The notes beneath the pieces are model-generated. The model saw nothing but the letters and a program-made list of their open reading frames with translations. It had not been told where the DNA came from and searched no databases. A program made the position numbers and the translations under genes. From assembly GCF_004136315.1 (NCBI RefSeq), contig NZ_CP029562.1, positions 4,425,501 through 4,489,500 of the forward strand: a stretch of 64,000 nucleotides of DNA, in the 5' to 3' direction. The stretch's first letter is position 1. Each line of letters opens with the position of its first letter. The DNA comes from Mesorhizobium sp. Pch-S (lineage in GTDB: Bacteria; Pseudomonadota; Alphaproteobacteria; Rhizobiales; Rhizobiaceae). Of this stretch, positions 16,060 through 24,787 are shown one piece after another.

Positions 16060-16928
16060 GCGACGCCGTCAAACAGGAAGAGCAGCTTGGCATGGAGCCG
16101 CGGCGCCTTCCTTCCGCGAGCATATGCTGCGCGATTGGATGGCTCGGCCTACTGCTGGCGTTGGGCCTGTTCGGCCGATGGCTGGCGCCCTATGACCACA
16201 CGGCAATCGATCTGCTCGACCGGCTTGCCCCGCCAGTCGGATTTGGCGGCAGTTTCGCGCATCCCCTGGGAACCGACGAACTCGGTCGCGATCTCCTGTC
16301 CCGTCTGCTCGTGTCGATCCAGATGAGTGTGCTGATCGCATGTGGTGCGACGCTGCTGGGTGCGATTCTCGGGACGCTGCTGGGCTTTCTGGCCGCGCAT
16401 GTGAGGGGGACGGTCGAACAGGCAATCCTGGCGCTGGTCGATTTCCAGGCGACGATGCCGTTCCTCATCCTGGCGCTGGCGATCCTCGCTTTCATCGGCA
16501 ACTCGCTGGTTATCTTCATAGGACTGCTGGCCCTGCATGGCTGGGAACGCTATGCGCGCATCGCACGCGGCCTTGCTCTCAGTGCCAACACTCAAGGCTA
16601 TGCGGGGGCGGTCTGGCAGCTCGGAGCAAGTCCGGCACGGATCTACCTTGTCCACATCCTTCCCAATGTCATGGCGACGCTGATCGTGTCGATGACCATT
16701 GCGTTTCCCGAGATCGTGCTGGTGGAGAGCGGACTGAGCTTCCTGGGCCTCGGCGTCCAGCCGCCGGCTACGTCGCTTGGCTCCATGGTCGGTAATGGTC
16801 GTGACTACCTCGCAACCGCGCCCTGGATCCTGATCATTCCCGCAGCGACCATTTCCCTGATGGCACTGTCTGTATCCCTTGTCGGGGACTGGCTTCGCGA
16901 TCGGTTCGAAAGGACCGGATTGCGCTAG
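16056..16928 (+). CDS. Dipeptide-type ABC permease 2 (DppC-like)
   Basis: This is a 290-residue permease with the DppC N-terminal signature HPLGTDELGRDLLSRLL and the family C-terminus VESGLSFLGLGVQPPATSLGSM. It starts on ATGA overlapping the DppB stop. It is followed 45 bp later by the substrate-binding protein. The pair with 15127 makes a complete translocation pore. Confidence 0.93.
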   Translation: MSDAVKQEEQLGMEPRRLPSASICCAIGWLGLLLALGLFGRWLAPYDHTAIDLLDRLAPPVGFGGSFAHPLGTDELGRDLLSRLLVSIQMSVLIACGATLLGAILGTLLGFLAAHVRGTVEQAILALVDFQATMPFLILALAILAFIGNSLVIFIGLLALHGWERYARIARGLALSANTQGYAGAVWQLGASPARIYLVHILPNVMATLIVSMTIAFPEIVLVESGLSFLGLGVQPPATSLGSMVGNGRDYLATAPWILIIPAATISLMALSVSLVGDWLRDRFERTGLR

Positions 16929-16973
16929 GCGGTCCCAATCCTCGCAAACACCGACCTCAGCAGGAGCGCTCCC

Positions 16974-18530
16974 ATGCCGATCACCAGAAGGACTTTGATG
17001 AAGACCGCGGCGGCGAGTGTCGCGCTTTCGGCGTTCGCCCGGCCGACGCTCGCCGAAAAGGGCAGGTCCGGCCTCGTGGTGGCCCTGCCGGCCCAGCCCG
17101 ACTTCACCGATCCCGTCATGGCCAACAATACGCCGACCTTGCGGACGCTCTACAACGTCTATGACGCGCTGCTGCGGCTGGACTACAACGACAATCTCAA
17201 GGTCGTGCCGGCTCTCGCCCAAAGCTGGCGCAGGCTGGACCCAACCACGCTGGAATTCGTCCTGCGGCCAGACGTCAAATTCCATGACGGCTCGACGATG
17301 ACCGCCGACGATGTCGTCTTTTCCTTGAGCGAGACGCGCCGCAAGGGGCCCGAGGGGAAGGGCGCTACGGTTGCCGCACAATACCAGCGCAACATCGATA
17401 CTGTTGTTGCAGCGGACTCCCAGACGGTCCGCATCACCACGAAGGCGCCTGATCCGGCAATCGAGAAGAAACTAGCAGCCTGGTCATGCCAGATCGTGAG
17501 CAAGGCTGCCTTCGAGAAGGCTGGGAGCTGGCAGGCCTGGTTTCAGGCTCCTGTTGGGACCGGACCCTACAAGATCAAGGAAAACCGCAAGGATGTCGGC
17601 CTGATCCTGGAGGCGCATGACGACTACTGGGGCGGTCGCCCGCCGTTCGAGCGGATCGAGTTCCGTGTCGTTCCCGAAAGCGCCTCGAGGGTCAACGGCT
17701 TGCTGGCCGGAGATTACGACCTGGTCTCCGATCTGCCGCGCGACCAGTTCGATGCCATCGGGGGCAATGATGCGCTGGATCTGCTCGGAGGCGCCATCCT
17801 CAACATGCGAATCCTGGCAATCGACACCACCGCTCCCTGGCTCTCCGACCCGAACATTCGCAGGGCCATGAGCCTCGCCATCGATCGCGAACTGATCGTC
17901 AAGCAATTGTGGGCCGGCCGCATAGCGGTTCCGAATGGCGCACAGTACCCGATCTTTGGCGACGTCTACCTTCCCGAGTTCCCGGCGGTTGTCCATGATC
18001 CCAAACGGGCCGCCGAACTGGTCAAGGCTTCCGGCTATGGTGGCGAACCGATCCCCTACAGGCTGCTCAACAACTGGTATCCGAACCAGGTGCTGACCGC
18101 GCAGGTTCTGGCCGAGATGTGGAAAGCGGTCGGCCTCAACATCGCCCTGCAGCCGATGGAGAATTTCAGCCAGGTCTACCAGAAGCCGATCGGTGCTGTG
18201 TGGGATGAATCGATCGTGCCTGCCTGGCCCGACCCGACCGCGATGGTATGGCGGCAGTATGGGCCCGGCGGTGGCCTCAACAAGCTGGCGATCTGGAATT
18301 CGCCTGAATACCAGGAGATCGGTGCCAAGTTCGAGCAGAGCAGCGATGCCGACGCGCGTCGCAAACTGCAGCTGCGGTCGCTCGAGATCATCGCCGATCA
18401 GGTCCCATTCATCATCCTGCACAGCAACGGCGGCTTCTTTGCCAAGAAAAAAACCGTCGCCTGGGCGCCGTATCCCGCTTTGCCGATGGATTTCGGGCCG
18501 TTCAATGCAGCGACGATGCGGGGTATCTGA
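16974..18530 (+). CDS. Family 5 extracellular substrate-binding protein (Tat-type signal)
   Basis: This is a 518-residue SBP_bac_5 protein. The N-terminus MPITRRTLMKTAAASVALSAFARPTLA has a twin-arginine-like motif and hydrophobic core. The mature part shows LYNVYDALLRLDYNDN, WRRLDPTTLEFVLRPDVKFHDG and PVGTGPYKI, all standard for this family. It binds the cargo of the importer encoded just upstream. The ligand is not readable. The adjoining phosphoesterase and phosphonopyruvate hydrolase hint at a phosphonate or phosphodiester. Confidence 0.92.
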   Translation: MPITRRTLMKTAAASVALSAFARPTLAEKGRSGLVVALPAQPDFTDPVMANNTPTLRTLYNVYDALLRLDYNDNLKVVPALAQSWRRLDPTTLEFVLRPDVKFHDGSTMTADDVVFSLSETRRKGPEGKGATVAAQYQRNIDTVVAADSQTVRITTKAPDPAIEKKLAAWSCQIVSKAAFEKAGSWQAWFQAPVGTGPYKIKENRKDVGLILEAHDDYWGGRPPFERIEFRVVPESASRVNGLLAGDYDLVSDLPRDQFDAIGGNDALDLLGGAILNMRILAIDTTAPWLSDPNIRRAMSLAIDRELIVKQLWAGRIAVPNGAQYPIFGDVYLPEFPAVVHDPKRAAELVKASGYGGEPIPYRLLNNWYPNQVLTAQVLAEMWKAVGLNIALQPMENFSQVYQKPIGAVWDESIVPAWPDPTAMVWRQYGPGGGLNKLAIWNSPEYQEIGAKFEQSSDADARRKLQLRSLEIIADQVPFIILHSNGGFFAKKKTVAWAPYPALPMDFGPFNAATMRGI

Positions 18531-19366
18531 TGATCAAGATCATTCAAATCACGGATATCCATCTGGTGCCGCCCGGAACGGAGCTGCGGCGGCTCGATCC
18601 GGAGCGGCGTTTTCGCGACTGCCTGGAACAGATCGAGGCCGAGCACGGTGACGCCATGGCGGTGGTTGTCTCCGGTGATCTCACCGACAATGGCGATCGG
18701 CCGTCCTACGAGTTGCTGCGCGACATCCTCGCCGACTATCGCCTGCCACCGGTTTACCTGACGCTGGGCAACCACGATCGACGGGCAACGTTCTCGCATG
18801 TGTTCCCCCGCGCGATGGATGCCAGCACGGGTTCGGTGCAGGCGCAGATCGACCTCGGCTCGCAACAGGGCATCGTGCTCGACACCTGGATGGAGGGTGA
18901 GCACGCCGGCACGCTGTGCCGGCGGCGGCTCGACTGGCTGGCCGAGCGGCTGCGGCTGGACCCGCGACCGGCGCTGTTGTTCATGCATCATGCGCCGCTG
19001 CGGGTGGCCTTGAAGCGGATCGACCAGATTCCCCTTTTGAGCGACAACGAGCTTTGGGAAACGCTCGCCCCGTTCCGGGAGCGCATCCGGCATCTGTTTT
19101 TCGGGCATATGCATCGCAATGTCAGCGGCTCATGGCGGGGCATTCCCTTCACTGTGCTTTCCGGGACGACGCATCACGGCATGCTGGATTTCCAGACCGA
19201 ACTGATCAGGGACACGATCCTGGATCCCTTCTATGCGGTTATCCTGGTCGATGAGCGGGATGTCGTCGTGCATTTCAGTCAGGTCCGATTGCACTGGGAC
19301 GCAACGAGCCGGGGCCCGGGTCCGACCAACGTCGCCGTGCGCGAAAACTCCGCGATTCCTGCCTGA
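18530..19366 (+). CDS. Calcineurin-like metallophosphoesterase (CpdA/GpdQ class)
   Basis: This is a 278-residue class III phosphodiesterase family protein. The metal motifs are in order: TDIHL, GDLTDNG, GNHD, MHHAPL and GHMH. Family members cleave cyclic nucleotides, glycerophosphodiesters and some phosphonate esters. The start overlaps the binding-protein stop by one base (TGATG), so it belongs to the importer operon and probably acts in the cytoplasm on what is imported. Releasing a phosphonate from a diester or monoester is an inference from context; cAMP hydrolysis remains possible. Confidence 0.88.
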   Translation: MIKIIQITDIHLVPPGTELRRLDPERRFRDCLEQIEAEHGDAMAVVVSGDLTDNGDRPSYELLRDILADYRLPPVYLTLGNHDRRATFSHVFPRAMDASTGSVQAQIDLGSQQGIVLDTWMEGEHAGTLCRRRLDWLAERLRLDPRPALLFMHHAPLRVALKRIDQIPLLSDNELWETLAPFRERIRHLFFGHMHRNVSGSWRGIPFTVLSGTTHHGMLDFQTELIRDTILDPFYAVILVDERDVVVHFSQVRLHWDATSRGPGPTNVAVRENSAIPA

Positions 19367-19374
19367 ACGGGGAT

Positions 19375-20301
19375 CTAGGATCGATCCGTGTCCGCAGCTC
19401 GATGTGTGACGGCCATGGCCGCCACACCTGTCAGCACCAGTGCCAGGCCAACAAATTGCATCGCGGTCAGGGCTTCGCCGAAGCAGATGACGCCGATGGC
19501 AACGCCTATCGGAACACGCAGATAGGATTGTGCAGTGGTCACGACCGAACCCAGCGATCTGAGAAGCCTGAAATAGAGCACGAAGCCGATCGTGGTGGGA
19601 AAAATCACCAGCGCCGCCAGGCCAACCAGGGATCGAACGGATGGTGTGGCCTGCCAACCATCATCGAGGATGAAACTGAGTGGGATCAGAACCATCGCGC
19701 CGCACAGCAGGGAACCCGCCGCCGGTGCCGTAGGATCGAGGTGGCGGAAGCGCCAGCCGAGTGTCGCGGAGAACGCGAAGCAGACCGCTGCGCCAACAAC
19801 GGCAACCTGCTGCGGCAATCCGTCGAGCCATGCGCCGTGAGCGTTCTGACCGACAATAAGGACAACGCCGACAAGGCCGAGGACCACGCCGGCGATCCGC
19901 TTGGCACTGGAAACTTCACGCCGGGTCACGAATGCGCCGATCAGGAAGGCGAAGACAGGCGTGGTGGAACTCAGGATCGTGACGACGGATGTGTCGATCG
20001 TCTGCTGGGCCCAGGCAATCAGCGTATAGGGGATCACGCTGTTGAAACAGGCCTGCAGTGCGAGCGCGCCCCATTCCTCCCGCGTCCTCGGCAGGCTGAT
20101 ATGGTGATAGGCCATGAATGCCAGCAGCATCGCGCAGGCCAGGGCAGTCCGCCAGGCGACGAGTGTCGCCGGGGGGATTGTCTCGACGGCGATCTTGATC
20201 AGACCGAACGTCGCTCCCGAGAAGGCCGACATCAACAGCAGCAGCACGTAGTCATTGACCATGCCTCTTGCGGCGATGTCCCGGGGCTGGGAGACAGACA
20301 T
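19375..20301 (-). CDS. EamA/DMT-family transporter (candidate product exporter)
   Basis: This is a 308-residue protein with about ten membrane helices in two EamA repeats. The start at 20301 is preferred because AGGAGG lies six bases upstream; an ATG at 20307 overlaps the stop of the ligase gene. EamA transporters usually export amino acids and metabolites. As the last gene of the phosphonate biosynthesis operon it may export the finished product or phosphonoalanine. It is convergent with the phosphoesterase, 8 bp away. Confidence 0.87.
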   Translation of the reverse strand: MSVSQPRDIAARGMVNDYVLLLLMSAFSGATFGLIKIAVETIPPATLVAWRTALACAMLLAFMAYHHISLPRTREEWGALALQACFNSVIPYTLIAWAQQTIDTSVVTILSSTTPVFAFLIGAFVTRREVSSAKRIAGVVLGLVGVVLIVGQNAHGAWLDGLPQQVAVVGAAVCFAFSATLGWRFRHLDPTAPAAGSLLCGAMVLIPLSFILDDGWQATPSVRSLVGLAALVIFPTTIGFVLYFRLLRSLGSVVTTAQSYLRVPIGVAIGVICFGEALTAMQFVGLALVLTGVAAMAVTHRAADTDRS

Positions 20302-20303
20302 CG

Positions 20304-21971
20304 TCATCCTCCTGCTACGGCAAGCGGATCTGCACGCCCGGCTGGTGCTCCAACGCTGTCGATGAATGTCCTGCACCAGATCTCAAACAGGATTGCATTC
20401 CAGGCGTATCTGAAATTCGTCGGTGTCAGCCCTGACCGCACATCCGCCTTGATCCTGTCGGCTGATGATGGATCAAGCAGGCCGCGAGACCGGAGAGTCC
20501 TTGCAGGCAGGTAGTGTTCGAGCAATTCGAGAACCACGGTCTGCATTTCAGCGTCATAACGAAGGTGCTGGATGCCCTTTCGACGATAGCGGATCGAGGC
20601 CGGCACAATGGAGCGCAGCGAACGTCGGAAGAGCCGCTTCACCCCAAGCATGTTGACCTTGTCGGCGTCACGCATCTGCAGGGCAAATTCAATGAGCTGC
20701 TTGTGCGCGAACGGCGCGCGCAGCTCGATGCCATGATGGCGGGCCAGCAACGTTTGGGCACCGGTGCGCTCGTCCCAGGTATCGAGGTCGGATTTGAGCG
20801 CATCAAACAGTGTCGAGGTATGCCCGAGCCAATGCCGAAATCCGCCTGAAGCGTTGTCATGCCCGACGACAGAACAGGGTTCTGAACCGGGCTGAGCCTT
20901 GTGATGAACACCTTGGTCGACGGCTTGCTTGATGCCCAGGGGGCGAAGGTAACGCTCAACCGTCCTTTGCCGCCAGAGCCGGCGGTGGGTCGACATGCCA
21001 GCGAAGATCGCATCGCTGACGTTGCCGGAGTAGAGGACGTCGACATGCCTGGCAGCCAGACTCCAGAGTGCGCTGAGGCACGGCAGTTCATCATAGCCGC
21101 CGGGGTTGCCGAGGATCGCCACGGTCTCTTCGACATGATCACGAACGTCCGACGGGCCGACGAACAGTTCGTGATGGGAGGTCCCGAAATGCGCGGCCGT
21201 TGCGCGTGCGCCACGGATTTCGGGATCGTCGGGACCGTAGCCGACAGTGAACGTATCCAGTCGTTCGCCCGGATAGGCCTCACGCAACAAGGCCGTGATG
21301 GCCGCGGAATCGATGCCGCCGCTCAGCGTCACGCCGATCCGCAGGCCGCTGGTCGGGCCGCTGTCGCGAACAGCTTTCCGAATCCGGGAAAGCAGGACCC
21401 CAGGCGAGGACGCCTGCACCGGCAAAGGATAGTCGCCGGGCCGTGGATGCAAACGGTGGATCTTGTGCGCTTCCGGCGTGACAATCTCAAGGTAACCGGG
21501 CCTTACCGGTCTCACCGTCTTGAGGAATGATGTAAAAGGCGGCGCCCAGCCTTCGCGCAGGAAGTAGGCGATGGCCGACCCGTCATAGTCCCTGGCCACC
21601 CCTTCAAGTTGCAGGAGGTCTGCCATGGAAACGGCATATGCCAGCAGCGTCCGGGTGCGTGCTCTGTAAAGGGGGACCGTGCCGAACGGGTCGCGCGCCA
21701 GGTATGCGGTCCTGCTGGTGCCGTCGAACAGCGCGATCGCGAACTGCCCGTCCAGATGGTCGAAAGCTGCGATCCCGGTCTGCGCGAACAGCGTAATGAA
21801 TCTGGCGGGATCGAACTCGACCGAATCCATTCCATCCAGAAGACGCGGGCGGCCAGAGACCTCAAGCGACATTCCGCCGGTTTCGATCGCGAATCCCGGG
21901 CCTGTGATCGCCTTTGTCTGATTGGCGATGCCCTGCGTCGACGATGCTGAAAGTTCTATGACGGTGAACAT
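20304..21971 (-). CDS. Asparagine-synthetase-like amide ligase lacking the glutaminase Cys
   Basis: This is a 555-residue protein starting MFTVIELS at 21971, 2 bp after the previous stop. The N-terminal half has the class II glutaminase fold (FDHLDGQFAIALFDG, YLARDPFGTVPLY) but no Cys at position 2, so it cannot hydrolyse glutamine. The synthetase half has the PP-loop TLSGGIDSAAIT, SGNVSDAIFAG, and ELRAPFAHKQLIEFA. This loss also occurs in beta-lactam synthetase and carboxyethylarginine synthase, which form amides from an amine substrate. In this operon it may adenylate the carboxylate of phosphonoalanine or a partner and join an amine. Confidence 0.85.
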   Translation of the reverse strand: MFTVIELSASSTQGIANQTKAITGPGFAIETGGMSLEVSGRPRLLDGMDSVEFDPARFITLFAQTGIAAFDHLDGQFAIALFDGTSRTAYLARDPFGTVPLYRARTRTLLAYAVSMADLLQLEGVARDYDGSAIAYFLREGWAPPFTSFLKTVRPVRPGYLEIVTPEAHKIHRLHPRPGDYPLPVQASSPGVLLSRIRKAVRDSGPTSGLRIGVTLSGGIDSAAITALLREAYPGERLDTFTVGYGPDDPEIRGARATAAHFGTSHHELFVGPSDVRDHVEETVAILGNPGGYDELPCLSALWSLAARHVDVLYSGNVSDAIFAGMSTHRRLWRQRTVERYLRPLGIKQAVDQGVHHKAQPGSEPCSVVGHDNASGGFRHWLGHTSTLFDALKSDLDTWDERTGAQTLLARHHGIELRAPFAHKQLIEFALQMRDADKVNMLGVKRLFRRSLRSIVPASIRYRRKGIQHLRYDAEMQTVVLELLEHYLPARTLRSRGLLDPSSADRIKADVRSGLTPTNFRYAWNAILFEIWCRTFIDSVGAPAGRADPLAVAGG

Positions 21972-21973
21972 GC

Positions 21974-22687
21974 TCAACGCCCCGGGACATTCAACACGAG
22001 ACTGGTCGGCGACGGGGACAGGCCTGGCGCCGCAGGTTCGGAATTTTCGGCCTGACCGGGCCTCAGATCGGGCGTCTTCCCGACCCGCCACGGACCGAAG
22101 GCTAGGGCGAGCGAGGCGGCTACGCAGAAGACCGTGACAACCACATACATAGCCCCGGCCGTTTTGGGGATCCGGACCGGTGCGACGTGCAAGGCAGCCA
22201 GTGCAAAGAGAGCCAGGGCCAGCAGATCGGGAAAAGCGCCGGCTGGGATCAGGGGGCGGGCCAGGAACATCACAGCTGTCACCGGCAATGCATAGGTGGT
22301 CGGAACGCCGATGAAGCGTCCGCCGGGAGAGCCGAAGACATTGAAATAGCTCAGGCGCAGTGCGCTCGCCAGAACCAGTGTTGCCGCCGCGACGACCGAC
22401 AGAAATGAACCCTGTCCGACGCCGATCAGGGTGACCGCGGGAAAAACGCCCGCGCTCACCAGATCCGCCAGGGAGTCGAGGTTCTTGCCGACTTCCCCTG
22501 TCTCGGGCGCTCGGCCCCTGGTGCGCTTCGCGACCACACCATCGAGATGGTCGGCCAGCAGTGCCCAGAGCGCCACCGCGACACCTGCTTCGGGTTGGCC
22601 GACAAGCGCCAGGCTGATGCCGACAACGGAGAGGACGAGACCTGTACCGGTGATGGCGTTTGCGGGATCGGCAAGTTGACGGAGCAT
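21974..22687 (-). CDS. CDP-alcohol phosphatidyltransferase, PssA-like
   Basis: This is a 237-residue integral membrane protein. The CDP-alcohol motif begins DGVVAK and ends GKNLDSLADLVSAG, with the LDSLAD-VS signature of phosphatidylserine synthase type II. Between these parts are 12 residues (after AK), longer than the usual 8. About six helices follow. GGAGG lies seven bases before the ATG. The family transfers a phospho-alcohol from a CDP donor to an acceptor alcohol. Next to a PntC-like cytidylyltransferase it may attach a CMP-activated phosphonate to a lipid or polyol. The last 35 or so residues are a non-conserved tail. Confidence 0.85.
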   Translation of the reverse strand: MLRQLADPANAITGTGLVLSVVGISLALVGQPEAGVAVALWALLADHLDGVVAKRTRGRAPETGEVGKNLDSLADLVSAGVFPAVTLIGVGQGSFLSVVAAATLVLASALRLSYFNVFGSPGGRFIGVPTTYALPVTAVMFLARPLIPAGAFPDLLALALFALAALHVAPVRIPKTAGAMYVVVTVFCVAASLALAFGPWRVGKTPDLRPGQAENSEPAAPGLSPSPTSLVLNVPGR

Positions 22688-22715
22688 GTGCGTTCCTCCC
22701 CGGCCTGGGCCGTGC

Positions 22716-23510
22716 TCAAGAAGCTTGCGACAAAACGGGCAGCTCAGGCGGGGCGAAGAGATTTTCCGCCATTTTCAGATCCGCCTGGTTGTCGATTTCA
22801 TACCATTTGACGGTGTCGCAGCGCGCCGCAGCGATCTTCAGGCCGCGACCGATCAGCTGCGCCAGAACCTGCTCGGTGTAGGTCGTCCCGGCTCCCGTGC
22901 CGATCAGGTCGTCGAGGGCAGGGACGATGACGCCTGAAAGCGTCGCGCGGGAAAAACGGAACAGGTTCAGCGTCTTGAACAGCCGTGGCGCTCCTGGCTG
23001 GTTCAGGTCTGCCGCAGTCTGCTTCATGCGTACTTCCGCAATGGTCGAGGTCGGACCAAGAACGACGGCGGAGCCCTCCATGTCTTCCGTGAACGGCGCC
23101 ACCGCGGCCACATCGCCTGCGCCCGTCGCCAGCAGCGACACCAGGGCCTGCCTTTCGAAGAAGACGTCTCCTTCGAGCAGGAAGATATCTCCGCTCAGCA
23201 GGGTGTGACGTGCCAGCCAGAGTGAATAGGCGCTGCCGGTGCGGTCATAGACAGTGGATTCGACGTAGTCGATGTCGACGCCGGCAAAGCGGTCGCCACA
23301 GGCATACTCGATTGCATCCTTGCGGTAGCCGACGACGATGGTGGCCGATTTCACACCCATGGCGCCGAGATTGCGCAGTGCGTTGTGGATGATCGAAACG
23401 CCGAGAACCTCTACGAGGGGTTTTGGCCGGAAGTCTGTCAACGGCCGCAGCCGCGACCCCATGCCTGCAGCCAGGATGACTGCGCTTTGCGGTACTTCAG
23501 TCCTGAACAT
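22716..23510 (-). CDS. pntC: PntC-like phosphonate cytidylyltransferase
   Basis: This is a 264-residue LicC/PntC-type nucleotidyltransferase. It has LAAGMGSRLRPLTDFRPKPLVEV (nucleotide loop), TGSAYSLWLA, EGDVFF (metal) and WYEIDNQADLKMAE near the C-terminus. The start at 23510 has AAGGAAAA upstream and is 11 bp after the aminotransferase stop. PntC proteins commonly accompany PEP mutase and activate aminoethylphosphonate as a CMP derivative. No decarboxylase for aminoethylphosphonate is present, so phosphonoalanine or its amide is a likelier substrate here. Confidence 0.83.
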   Translation of the reverse strand: MFRTEVPQSAVILAAGMGSRLRPLTDFRPKPLVEVLGVSIIHNALRNLGAMGVKSATIVVGYRKDAIEYACGDRFAGVDIDYVESTVYDRTGSAYSLWLARHTLLSGDIFLLEGDVFFERQALVSLLATGAGDVAAVAPFTEDMEGSAVVLGPTSTIAEVRMKQTAADLNQPGAPRLFKTLNLFRFSRATLSGVIVPALDDLIGTGAGTTYTEQVLAQLIGRGLKIAAARCDTVKWYEIDNQADLKMAENLFAPPELPVLSQAS

Positions 23511-23521
23511 GAGAGTTTTCC

Positions 23522-24733
23522 TTAAGCTACGTTGCGGGATGCCTTGGTCCAAGATTCAAAGGTTTCGACGAGCCTCTCCAGACCAAGGGCAAGCTTGTCG
23601 TGGGTGATCCCGTAAGAGAGGCGCAGACCCATGTGGTCGCCGAAGGCGCTGCCCGACACACCGGCGACGCCGGCCTCGGCAAGCAAGGCATTTACGGCGT
23701 CATCCGCGCTCCGCGGCGTGGCTGAACCCGGGCCGATATCTAGAAGGCTGCCGAGATCCAGGTAGAAGTAGAATCCGCCCTGCGCCGATGGCAGCGGTGC
23801 AAGCGTCTGGCGCGACAGGATGTCGAGTCCTAGCCGTCGGGCCTGCGCCAGCTGATCAGAGAGGCGTCTTTCATAACTGCCGTCACCGCGCTGCAGATGC
23901 TCCAGGACCGCGTGCTGGGCGATCACATTGGGGTTCGATGTCGTGTGGGACTGCAGTGCCTTGGCTGCGTCGATCACGCTCTTTGGGCCGGCCATATACC
24001 CAATGCGCCAGCCCGTCAGGGCAAGTGTCTTGGAATACGCGTTGATGATGACGGTTCGCGACCGAACCTCCGGCACCAGCGAGACTATGGGGTGGTGGAC
24101 ATGCGGCGCATGCGCAAATGCCCCGTAGCACTCATCGAAGATGATCCAGAGATCGTGGCGGATCGCCAGGTTGGCGATGTGCTCAAGGGTGATCTGGTCA
24201 TAGACGGCGCCTGTCGGATTGCTGGGCGTATTGATCACGATCGCGCGTGTCTTCGGTGTGATGGCACGCTCGAGTTCCTGCGGTCTTGGAACAAAACCGC
24301 TGGCGCGTGTGTCGACATGCACCGGTCGTCCGCCAGCGATCAGAACCTGCGCCGGGAAGGTCGTCCAATAGGGACTCGGGATGATGACTTCGTCGCCCGG
24401 ATCCAGCAGGACCATCGCCGCATTGAACAGGGCCTGCTTGGCGCCGCTCGTGACCGCGATTTCGTCGGTATGCCAGACCTGCCCGGTTTCGCGGGACACC
24501 TTTGCGGCGAGGGCTTCGCGCAGTTCGCGAAGCCCGACCGTGTCGGTGTAGCGGTTCTCGCCGCGCTCAATGGCGGCCAGCGCACCCTCACGGATGCTCG
24601 GCGCAAGGTCAGACCATATTTCTCCGGCGGTAAGGTCGATGACCTCCTTGCCGGCATCGGACGCCGCCTTGGCGGCTGCGCGGGCGGCAGCCGTTCCCGA
24701 CGACGCAAAAAGCCTCGTACGTTGTGCCAACAT
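23522..24733 (-). CDS. Class I aminotransferase of the phosphonate operon
   Basis: This is a 403-residue PLP fold-type I aminotransferase. Motifs are TAGEIWSDLAPSIREG, INTPSNPTGAVYD, DECYGAF and the PLP lysine in YSKTLALTGWRIGY. It lies directly between the PEP mutase and pntC, all on one strand. PEP mutase equilibrium strongly favours PEP, so a coupled step is needed. Amination of phosphonopyruvate to phosphonoalanine by this enzyme is the likely pull. It is a distinct paralogue of the catabolic aminotransferase at 10720. Confidence 0.87.
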   Translation of the reverse strand: MLAQRTRLFASSGTAAARAAAKAASDAGKEVIDLTAGEIWSDLAPSIREGALAAIERGENRYTDTVGLRELREALAAKVSRETGQVWHTDEIAVTSGAKQALFNAAMVLLDPGDEVIIPSPYWTTFPAQVLIAGGRPVHVDTRASGFVPRPQELERAITPKTRAIVINTPSNPTGAVYDQITLEHIANLAIRHDLWIIFDECYGAFAHAPHVHHPIVSLVPEVRSRTVIINAYSKTLALTGWRIGYMAGPKSVIDAAKALQSHTTSNPNVIAQHAVLEHLQRGDGSYERRLSDQLAQARRLGLDILSRQTLAPLPSAQGGFYFYLDLGSLLDIGPGSATPRSADDAVNALLAEAGVAGVSGSAFGDHMGLRLSYGITHDKLALGLERLVETFESWTKASRNVA

Positions 24734-24787
24734 TGTCGGCCCTCATGATGTTGTTGTGATGGTTGGTGGAGCGGATCAGACCCGGCG

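Noticed and set aside
14908..17381. Long reverse-strand open frames (14908-16044 and 16149-17381) opposite the importer genes
   Set aside because: They are exact antisense of well-conserved permease genes, have biased low-complexity composition (His, Arg, Asp, Gln rich) and match no family. High GC makes such frames common.
19402..20514. Forward open frame of 370 codons opposite the EamA and ligase genes
   Set aside because: Antisense shadow with no motif; the reverse-strand genes have clear families and ribosome sites.
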